Source: Chloroflexia bacterium (GTDB taxonomy: Bacteria > Chloroflexota > Chloroflexia > Thermomicrobiales > UBA6265). From it: DNA of 5,527 nt. The notes beneath the pieces are model-generated. The model did not search any database, was not told where the DNA came from, and was given only the letters and a program-made list of their open reading frames with translations. The position numbers and the translations under genes are program-made. Shown one piece after another: positions 1-5,007 of this stretch; within the stretch, counting starts at the first letter, position 1; every line of letters begins with the position of its first letter. The stretch covers positions 1 through 5,527 of the forward strand of contig JACCYK010000052.1 of NCBI GenBank assembly GCA_013696525.1, in the 5' to 3' direction.

Positions 1-116
1 CCCGAGATTCGAATAAACTTCCATGGTTCGCTCCCCTCTCCATCACCCGCTCGCGGTCCCGCCAGGGCAAGAGCAATCGCCGGCCCGGCGGGCACCACCG
101 TCGCATTGTCTCAAAT

Positions 117-530
117 TCAGGACCGAAGGGAAAGGGCCGCCGTTTGCCGCGACACGCCAGCGTCCTCGGACTCCGCTTCGCTCGCAACCCCGGCTCGGTT
201 GGCGGCATCGTCCTCCGCTTGGGCGCCCCACCGTTCCGCCCAGGTAGCGATGTCGGCGATCGCCACGCTCAAGGCCAGCCCTTTTTCCGTTAAGCGATAC
301 TCGATCCGCACCGGGGTGTCCGGGTAGACCGAGCGCTGGACAATCCCTTCGCTCTCCAGCTCTTTGAGCCGCTCTGAAAGCAAGCGGTCGCTCAGTCCCG
401 GGATCGACGCGCTCACGTCACTGAAGCGCACCGCGCCACCCATCAGAGAGCGCAGGATGACCCCGGTCCAGCGCCGCCCAATCAGCTCGACCGCATGGTG
501 AAACTGTGGACAAAATGAGACGTCTTGCAT
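117..530 (-). CDS. HxlR-family (DUF24) winged helix-turn-helix transcriptional regulator
   Basis: A 137-residue protein with the HxlR order of elements: CP motif with Cys7, GRRWT at residues 18-22, the turn and recognition helix around residues 43-59 (IPGLSDRLLSERLKELE), and a wing through residues 62-84 with the family-typical VYPDTPVRIEYRLTEKG. These proteins bind DNA as dimers; several characterised members sense quinones, aldehydes or oxidants through the N-terminal cysteine, so Cys7 is a plausible sensor (inference). The last ~30 residues, rich in Ala, Glu and Ser, extend beyond the usual HxlR end near the TWAERW helix and look disordered. The ATG at 530-528 is preceded by GAGGA at rather short spacing. 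It is divergent from the YceI gene across a 245-bp control region with overlapping promoters, so autoregulation plus control of yceI is the simplest reading. The family is clear; the inducer is unknown. Confidence 0.93.
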   Translation of the reverse strand: MQDVSFCPQFHHAVELIGRRWTGVILRSLMGGAVRFSDVSASIPGLSDRLLSERLKELESEGIVQRSVYPDTPVRIEYRLTEKGLALSVAIADIATWAERWGAQAEDDAANRAGVASEAESEDAGVSRQTAALSLRS

Positions 531-600
531 GAATCCTCACGGTAAAGAACCCCTCGGGGGTACAGACTCGTAGCCACGGCCTGAGCGGGTTCGTTGACGC

Positions 601-629
601 ATTATTGCGCACCGCCAAGCCATTGACAA
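601..629 (-). promoter_or_regulatory. Predicted sigma-70-type promoter of the HxlR gene
   Basis: Read on the minus strand, TTGTCA (629-624) is followed after exactly 17 bases by AATAAT (606-601). Each hexamer has one mismatch to the consensus. The start site would fall near 594, giving a leader of about 65 bases before the ATG at 530. Its -35 box shares five bases with the -35 box of the opposite promoter, so the two polymerases could not bind at the same time. Confidence 0.6.
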
Positions 630-652
630 GCATAAGCTTCCCTTGCTATAGT
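623..652 (+). promoter_or_regulatory. Predicted strong sigma-70 promoter of the YceI gene with extended -10
   Basis: A perfect TTGACA -35 (623-628) is followed after 18 bases by TATAGT (647-652), one mismatch from TATAAT. A TG dinucleotide (644-645) one base upstream gives an extended -10. The predicted start lies near 659, leaving about 116 bases of leader before the ATG at 776. AT-rich operator-like repeats overlap the -10 and the start site, as expected for a promoter held off by a repressor. Confidence 0.7.
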
Positions 653-675
653 AACTTATCGGAAGTAATTTACTT
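650..675. promoter_or_regulatory. Operator-like repeats, probable HxlR-regulator binding site
   Basis: AAGTAA (663-668) and TTACTT (670-675) form a perfect inverted repeat around T669. AGTAAYTTA also occurs as a direct repeat at 650-658 and 664-672, so the two units are 14 bases apart. This is an AT-rich island in otherwise GC-rich DNA and overlaps the last bases of the yceI -10 and the predicted start. Dimeric winged-helix repressors commonly bind such sites. Assigning it to the adjacent HxlR protein is inference from position. Confidence 0.5.
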
Positions 676-757
676 ACCTTCCGCCATAAGGGTCCGGCCG
701 GGCTCACCACCCGTCAAGCCGGCTCGGTCCCGGACATCTTTGGTTGTTCGGAGTTAC

Positions 758-765
758 AAGAGGAG
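758..765 (+). promoter_or_regulatory. Ribosome binding site that fixes the YceI start
   Basis: AAGAGGAG ends 10 bases before the ATG at 776. The reading frame is open upstream to a possible TTG at 605, but that would place translation across the promoter, and the upstream residues do not resemble YceI. The ATG at 776 is therefore preferred. Confidence 0.75.
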
Positions 766-775
766 CAGGCAAATC

Positions 776-1327
776 ATGGCAGAAGCCGCCGTTCAGACCA
801 GGGCCGCCACCTACCAGGTCGATACCGCGCACTCGTTCGTTGAGTTCTCCGTTAAGCACCTCGTAGTCGCGACCGCCAGAGGCCGCTTTACCTCATTTGA
901 TGGCGAGCTGACCTTTGACCCGGCCGACCCCTCCGCTGGCTCGGTCCGCGTCAGTATTGATGCCGATAGCGTCGATACCCGAGACGCGAAACGCGATGAG
1001 CACTTGCGATCGAACGACTTCTTTGGTGCTGGCGACGATCCGCAAATCACCTTTGCCAGCACCCGGATCGAGCCCCGTCGCGGCGACGACTACAACGTCT
1101 TCGGCAACCTGACCATTCGCGGCGTGACCAAAGAAGTCCTGCTTGACACGACCTTCAACGGCGTGGCCGTCAGCCCCTGGGGCCAGCATGTCGCCAGCTT
1201 CAGCGCAACGACGGAGATCAGCCGCAAGGACTTTGGCGTCAACTGGAACGCCGCCCTCGAAGGCGGCGGCGTCATGGTCAGCGACAACGTCAAGATCTCG
1301 CTCGACATCGAAGCGATCCAACAGTAG
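776..1327 (+). CDS. YceI-family lipocalin-like protein (cytosolic form)
   Basis: A 183-residue protein, close to the usual YceI length, matching the family throughout. It has the opening strand YQVDTAHSFVEFSVKHL (13-29) and the ARGRF..FDG segment (34-43). VSIDADSVDTRDAKRDEHLRSNDFF (59-83) and GNLTIRGVTKEV (110-121) follow. The SRKDFGVNWN signature (149-158) and a GGG..VSDNVKISLDIEA end close it. YceI proteins form a lipocalin-like beta barrel; the Thermus member TT1927b binds polyisoprenoid, but the cellular role of most is unsettled. There is no signal peptide, unlike periplasmic E. coli YceI, so this one should stay in the cytoplasm. It has a strong extended -10 promoter overlapped by operator-like repeats and lies divergent from an HxlR regulator, which probably represses it. 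Nothing looks broken. Confidence 0.95.
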   Translation: MAEAAVQTRAATYQVDTAHSFVEFSVKHLVVATARGRFTSFDGELTFDPADPSAGSVRVSIDADSVDTRDAKRDEHLRSNDFFGAGDDPQITFASTRIEPRRGDDYNVFGNLTIRGVTKEVLLDTTFNGVAVSPWGQHVASFSATTEISRKDFGVNWNAALEGGGVMVSDNVKISLDIEAIQQ

Positions 1328-1338
1328 GTCAGTAGGTC
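1323..1338 (+). repeat. Tandem 8-bp duplication at the YceI stop codon
   Basis: AGTAGGTC occurs twice back to back (1323-1330 and 1331-1338). The first copy contains the TAG stop of yceI. The second carries a TAG at 1333-1335, in the frame later used by the SagB-type gene, and it bounds that open frame on its left. It looks like a replication-slippage duplication. Confidence 0.6.
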
Positions 1339-1364
1339 ACTCTCGCCGCTGCCGCCCGCGGCGC

Positions 1365-1390
1365 GTCCGCCGCGCCCCCAAGGGGCGGAC
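1365..1390. other. GC-rich stem-loop downstream of YceI, possible weak terminator
   Basis: GTCCGCC (1365-1371) can pair with GGCGGAC (1384-1390), and an inner CCCC/GGGG pairing (1376-1379 with 1382-1385) competes with it. It lies about 40 bases after the yceI stop, where a transcript end would be useful. No T-run follows, so intrinsic termination is doubtful. It may simply reflect the very GC-rich spacer. Confidence 0.3.
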
Positions 1391-1419
1391 CCGCCGCCCG
1401 GACGCTTACCACGCGGAAC

Positions 1420-2664
1420 GTGTCCCGAGTGTTCCTGGCCCTGCCGTCCACGCTCGGAGTCCGTTCCAGATGCCGCCACCTCGCTTCAGGGCACATAGCC
1501 TGTGGCCCAGCATCGAGCATTGCGGGCGATCGCGCCCGCGTGATCGACCACGCCCTACGCACGTTGCGCGGCGGCGATTACCGTGACGCCATGAACATCG
1601 CGACCGGACAAGAGCCCGCCATCGTCATGGCTCCGGCCATCATCGTCACCACGAGCACCTTCTGGCGCAATGCTTGGCGCTACCAGGCCCGCGCCTACCG
1701 GCATGTTTACTGGGAGACCGGTACGGTCCTCGGAAACTTGCTCGCCGTCGCCGCGGATAGCCAGCTCCCCGCCCGGCCCGTTCTGGGATTCGTCGACGCG
1801 GACATCAATGCTCTCCTTGGGGTTGATGGCGAACGCGAAGCGGCGATCTCTCTCGTTGCATGGGGGCGGACCGCCGCCCGGGCACCGGGGTCGCTTCCGG
1901 TTCCGCCGCTCGCGCTCGAAACTGAGCCGATCTCTGCCGGGGAGATCGAGTTCCCGGAAATTGGGGCGATGCACGCGGCGTCATCCCTGGCGTCCCCGGC
2001 CGAGGTCGCGACGTGGCGCGAACCGTCGCTCGAACCATCCGCCGGCGGGGGGCATACCGGCGCGATCCCATTGCGGCCGATCCCCGCCGGCCAGGTGCCG
2101 GCTGAAACGATTGACGACGTGATCGATCGCCGTCGCTCCTTCCGCAAGTACGATACGGCCACGGCCCTTTCGTTTGCTACCTTCTCCACGGTCCTGGAAC
2201 GCTCCGGCCGTGCCGTCCGCTTCGACGGCACGAAGACTGACGACGCGGCGTTGACCAGCCGGTATCTTCTCGTCAATCGAGTCGACGAGATCGACCCCGG
2301 CAATTACGCCGTGAGTGCCGATGCGTCGTCGCTGACGCTGATCCAAGCGGGTGACGTCTCGACCCTTGCCTTCGAGCTTGCTTGCTTCCAGGAGTACGCG
2401 GGAGAAACGCACGTCAACGTGTATGAGATGGCGGACCTCGACCGGGCGCTGCGTCGCTTCGGCAATCGTGGCTATCGGGTCGCTCAGCTTGAAGCGGCGA
2501 TCGCCGGCGCCAAGCTCCAACTGGCGGCCCACGCCCTCGACCTTGGCGCCGTCGGCTCGACCTCGCTCGATGACCGCGTCACGGCCGCCCTTGCCCCCGG
2601 CACCGAGGATCTGAGCTTCATGTTCGTCGCCGTGTTCGGCGAGCGGCGCCGGCCCATCGCCTGA
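1420..2664 (+). CDS. SagB-type / nitroreductase-fold FMN-dependent dehydrogenase, apparently N-terminally truncated
   Basis: A 414-residue product if the only long start, GTG at 1420, is used. Recognisable family sequence begins near residue 44 (HALRTLRGGDYR) and continues with PAI..TTSTFWRNAWRYQARAYRHVYWETGTVLGNLL (73-108), the end of a first nitroreductase domain. A Pro/Ala linker follows, then IEFPEIGAMHAASSLASP (176-193). A second domain starts at IDDVIDRRRSFRKYD (231-245), whose arginines resemble the FMN-phosphate-binding RRS.R motif. It ends with VNVYEMADLDRALRRFGNRGYRVAQLEAAI (332-361) and the LGAVGSTSLDD segment. Full tandem-domain relatives are longer and carry an earlier FRA.PSAG.LYP-type segment, which is missing here. 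Residues 1-43 look unrelated, and neither GTG 1420, GTG 1540 nor ATG 1591 has a good ribosome site. It is therefore either a shortened gene or a pseudogene. No YcaO cyclodehydratase is nearby, so a bacteriocin role is not indicated. Confidence 0.8.
   Translation: MSRVFLALPSTLGVRSRCRHLASGHIACGPASSIAGDRARVIDHALRTLRGGDYRDAMNIATGQEPAIVMAPAIIVTTSTFWRNAWRYQARAYRHVYWETGTVLGNLLAVAADSQLPARPVLGFVDADINALLGVDGEREAAISLVAWGRTAARAPGSLPVPPLALETEPISAGEIEFPEIGAMHAASSLASPAEVATWREPSLEPSAGGGHTGAIPLRPIPAGQVPAETIDDVIDRRRSFRKYDTATALSFATFSTVLERSGRAVRFDGTKTDDAALTSRYLLVNRVDEIDPGNYAVSADASSLTLIQAGDVSTLAFELACFQEYAGETHVNVYEMADLDRALRRFGNRGYRVAQLEAAIAGAKLQLAAHALDLGAVGSTSLDDRVTAALAPGTEDLSFMFVAVFGERRRPIA
1522..1539. repeat. 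Perfect 7-bp GC hairpin at the point where SagB homology begins
   Basis: GCGGGCG (1522-1528) and CGCCCGC (1533-1539) are exact inverted copies around an ATCG loop. It lies just before the GTG at 1540 and before the first residues that look like the SagB family. It would hinder initiation at GTG 1540. No T-run follows. Confidence 0.45.
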
Positions 2665-2683
2665 TCGAGTTAGTCCGCCATCG

Positions 2684-3745
2684 TCACCCGGCCGGTACGG
2701 TCTCGGCCCGCGCTCCTTCCGGCAGGGTCCGCTCCCTTCGGATCGCGAAGTTCAGCGCCGCTAGCAGGACCAGGTTGAACAACAAGCCCCACGCCGCCGT
2801 TAGCTCCGCTTCATAGAACGAAAAGAACTGGACGAGCAGCAGCGACACCAAGACCGCTCGCTTGAACCACTCGTAGGCCACTAGCCGAGACCGGTGCCAC
2901 GCGACAAACCCGATCACAATGCAGACATTCGTTAGGATGTCGGTACCGAGCTTCATGAAGTCCCCGAGCGACAACGATAGATCGCCGGCCGAGAACCCCG
3001 GGTCACGCACGATCTCAAGCACAACGCTTCCGATCCCGGTTGCGGCCAAGACCGTCATCACGACCACGACCACCGCCAGGAACCAATTGGTCTCGATCAC
3101 GCGATCGTAGCGATCACGCGCATTGGCCGCGATCCGCGGGACAAGGATTGGGCCGACATCGGGCCGGGCCTCAACCTGCAACAGGCCGTCTTGAAGCGAC
3201 CGGACCACGGGATCGGCCCGATTCGTCTCGGCCAGCAGCCGCAAGGCGCGTTGGCGATCCTGAACCGAAAACCCCGACAGCGCCGCCGTGGTCGTCGCGT
3301 CCAGGGCGCGAGCCAAGGTGGCGGCGGCGGAGCGGGAACCGCGATCGCTGATGGCCTGGAACACGAGATAGAGCACCCCGAAGATCGCGTAGATGATCGC
3401 GATCGTGGGCCGGAAGAAATAGTCGTTGTCGCTCGTCAGGAACTTACCGAGCTCGTCGATGAACGTACCGAAGCCGAGGCCGCCGATGATCGCCGCCGCG
3501 CCGCGGACGCGGCCGCCGAGAAAGGCGAGGAGCAGGACCAAAGCGACCAACATCAGCAGGCCGCCCCAGAGCATGTGGGCAATATGAAGCCCATCTCCAC
3601 CGAGTTGGGGATAGTTTGCCACCGCCAGGTAAATCCGAATCCCGAGCAAGGCGGCCGCGGCCGAGACGAGGAACCGCTCGAACAGGTCGTGGACATCGTT
3701 ATTCCGGATAAGGCCCGCGGGCGTCGCCCGATAGTGCCGGCCCAT
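2684..3745 (-). CDS. Uncharacterised multi-pass membrane protein
   Basis: From the ATG at 3745 the product has 353 residues; a GTG four codons upstream (3757) is the alternative. The ATG is preferred because GGGTG lies about 9 bases before it. Hydrophobic segments lie near residues 24-42, 54-76, 83-100, 113-131, 221-246, 264-283, 293-311 and 316-334, so about eight membrane passes are likely. There is no signal peptide. Between the fourth and fifth is a roughly 90-residue charged, probably cytosolic helical region. Distinctive polar motifs lie in or between helices: GGDGLHIAHMLWGG (49-62) and GFGTFIDELGKFLTSDNDYFFRP (91-113). Their histidines, acids and aromatics look functional rather than structural. 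I do not recognise a named family. It follows the coiled-coil gene on the same strand by about 60 bases, so the two are probably co-transcribed. Its stop is only 19 bases from that of the convergent SagB-type gene. Confidence 0.8.
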   Translation of the reverse strand: MGRHYRATPAGLIRNNDVHDLFERFLVSAAAALLGIRIYLAVANYPQLGGDGLHIAHMLWGGLLMLVALVLLLAFLGGRVRGAAAIIGGLGFGTFIDELGKFLTSDNDYFFRPTIAIIYAIFGVLYLVFQAISDRGSRSAAATLARALDATTTAALSGFSVQDRQRALRLLAETNRADPVVRSLQDGLLQVEARPDVGPILVPRIAANARDRYDRVIETNWFLAVVVVVMTVLAATGIGSVVLEIVRDPGFSAGDLSLSLGDFMKLGTDILTNVCIVIGFVAWHRSRLVAYEWFKRAVLVSLLLVQFFSFYEAELTAAWGLLFNLVLLAALNFAIRRERTLPEGARAETVPAG

Positions 3746-3808
3746 CGTCAGCGGCACCCGTTTGGCATCAGTGTCGCGCCGCGATCAGATGGAGCCGTCG
3801 TCTCCCGG

Positions 3809-4726
3809 TCAGCATGTCTCGGTAGTCGCCAATTTGAGCTCGACCACATGCTGGTGAGCGGTGATCGTTTGCATACCGTCGCCGCCTTCCCACCGCATCA
3901 GATCCTCCGGCCCCAAATCCGTCGCCATGACCTGAAACCGCAACACCCCGGAGACATACTCGCGGACCTCGACCACCTCCACCGCGGCCAGCTCCTGTAG
4001 GTGCCGCTGGATCGAGAGCGCGGTTGCCGCCTTCGGCACGCCATGAATGATCACGTCGATCCGTCGCGCCGCCGGCGGTGCTTCGGCGTCCTTGTTCTCC
4101 GCGCCAATGATGAGACCTGGTGAGCCCGTCAGCCCAATTTGGTCGCCCGCGACTGGGTCCGTGATCACGGCCGGAAGCACCGCGCTGGATGGAAAGTGGG
4201 CATTTGGCGCCAGGAACTGAAACTCCGGGGCATCGACGCCTCTGTCAGTCGACCTAGGCGCCTCAGGCTGATACAAAATGCCGTCAGATGGCGCGTCGGC
4301 GGCATCGTTCCCGAAGTGGTGATCGATCCCGGGCGCGGCTTGGAGTGGTTCGCGCGTTGCCGCCGCTGAAAGACTCGCCAGCGAGTCATTCACCCGAGAG
4401 CTTAGCGAGCCCAGGTTGGTCTCCAGGTCACTCAGCCCGCCAGCGAGGTCCGCGAGCACCACGCGCTGCTCAGCCAGTCGCTCATCGATCTCCGACCGCA
4501 TCGCGCCCAATCGCGCCTCGACCGCTTCCCGCTCGGCCGCAACTTGACGAAGCAATGTGCCGGATTGACGAACATTCTCCTGAATCAGCGCGTCGAATGA
4601 CTCATAGAAGGCCAGACGCTCTCGTGCCGCCGCCAACTCGGCAGCCAGATCAGGGGTCGATTCGGTGACGGCATTCGCGTTCGGCGACCGTCGTGGCTCG
4701 TCCGTCGCGGCGTCTGAACGCTCCAT
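3809..4726 (-). CDS. Uncharacterised coiled-coil protein with a C-terminal alpha/beta domain
   Basis: The ATG at 4726 gives 305 residues and is supported by GGGAG nine bases upstream; an ORF start at 4789 is less likely. Residues 1-25 are polar. Residues 26-122 are strongly helical and charged (LAAELAAARERLAFYESFDALIQENVRQSG onward), consistent with a long coiled coil, perhaps in two segments. Residues 125-220 are Pro/Ala/Asp-rich and probably disordered. Residues 222-299 look folded: RIDVIIHGV strand, ALSIQRHLQEL helix, VEVVEVREYVSGVLRFQVMA two strands, PEDLMRWE helix, HVVELKL strand. That beta-alpha-beta-beta-alpha-beta order fits a ferredoxin-like domain, but the CxxC of metal-binding versions is absent. 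There is no signal peptide or membrane segment. It is the first gene of a probable two-gene operon with a membrane protein, so an adaptor role is possible (inference). No function can be assigned. Confidence 0.8.
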   Translation of the reverse strand: MERSDAATDEPRRSPNANAVTESTPDLAAELAAARERLAFYESFDALIQENVRQSGTLLRQVAAEREAVEARLGAMRSEIDERLAEQRVVLADLAGGLSDLETNLGSLSSRVNDSLASLSAAATREPLQAAPGIDHHFGNDAADAPSDGILYQPEAPRSTDRGVDAPEFQFLAPNAHFPSSAVLPAVITDPVAGDQIGLTGSPGLIIGAENKDAEAPPAARRIDVIIHGVPKAATALSIQRHLQELAAVEVVEVREYVSGVLRFQVMATDLGPEDLMRWEGGDGMQTITAHQHVVELKLATTETC

Positions 4727-4735
4727 TGGCAGGTA

Positions 4736-4740
4736 CTCCC
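4736..4740 (-). promoter_or_regulatory. Ribosome binding site that fixes the coiled-coil gene start
   Basis: On the minus strand GGGAG is followed by nine bases and then the ATG at 4726. This favours that start over the one 21 codons upstream, whose extra residues (Cys-, Gly- and Arg-containing) do not fit the rest of the protein. Confidence 0.6.
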
Positions 4741-4800
4741 GCGATCCCGGACCACACGCACACGGCTCACGCTCACCGCGGGCATGCAAATCGCGGTGGG

Positions 4801-4809
4801 AGTGTATCA
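4801..4809 (-). promoter_or_regulatory. Possible extended -10 promoter for the coiled-coil/membrane operon
   Basis: On the minus strand TGATACACT provides a TGn extended element followed by TACACT, which keeps the conserved TA at the start and T at the end. The predicted start near 4794 would give a leader of about 70 bases. No good -35 lies 16-18 bases upstream; a TTGACA at 4847-4842 is too far away. This rests on one short motif. Confidence 0.3.
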
Positions 4810-4996
4810 GACCGGAATTCGTCGCTGGCGACCGGTCGCATTGTCAACGACGACGCCGACGCGGCGAGAAGTCCGTAGCCGAAGGTCGGTCATCGAAATC
4901 CGCCGCCGAAGGCGCCAGATCATGGTACGGTTGATCGACGATGAGCGCCTACTCCGGCGTTCGAGCCACCAGTCGATCGAATGCCGCTTTCTACCC

Positions 4997-5002
4997 AGGA
5001 GG
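4997..5002 (+). promoter_or_regulatory. Perfect Shine-Dalgarno that decides the MsrA start
   Basis: AGGAGG lies 5 bases before GTG 5008 and 8 before TTG 5011, both in the MsrA frame. The ATG at 5003 that abuts it is out of frame, and the in-frame ATG at 4981 lies upstream of the site. GTG 5008 is chosen because it yields [13 protein letters not shown], an N-terminus typical of this MsrA type. Confidence 0.7.
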
Positions 5003-5007
5003 ATGAC

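Noticed and set aside
79..93. GCCGGCCCGGC inverted repeat as a terminator for the HxlR gene
   Set aside because: The stem is short, its pairing is ambiguous, and there is no T-run on the minus strand after it.
23..327. Small plus-strand open frames over the HxlR gene
   Set aside because: They are out-of-frame shadows with Arg/Pro-rich translations and no ribosome sites.
605..775. N-terminal extension of YceI from TTG 605
   Set aside because: The promoter and operator lie within it, a strong ribosome site precedes ATG 776, and the residues do not look like YceI or a proper signal peptide.
1707..2303. Minus-strand open frame of 198 codons
   Set aside because: It lies opposite the well-matched SagB-type sequence and shows no domain of its own.
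1420..2664. Thiazole/oxazole-modified microcin biosynthesis locus
   Set aside because: SagB-type proteins can belong to such clusters, but no YcaO, cyclodehydratase partner, precursor peptide or transporter is seen here, and the tandem-domain form is common outside them.
3191..4000. Plus-strand open frame of 269 codons
   Set aside because: It runs antisense across the membrane protein gene and the end of the coiled-coil gene and has an Arg/Gln/His-rich composition typical of a shadow frame.
4727..4789. N-terminal extension of the coiled-coil protein from 4789
   Set aside because: The ATG at 4726 has a well-placed GGGAG, and the extra residues look like translated leader.
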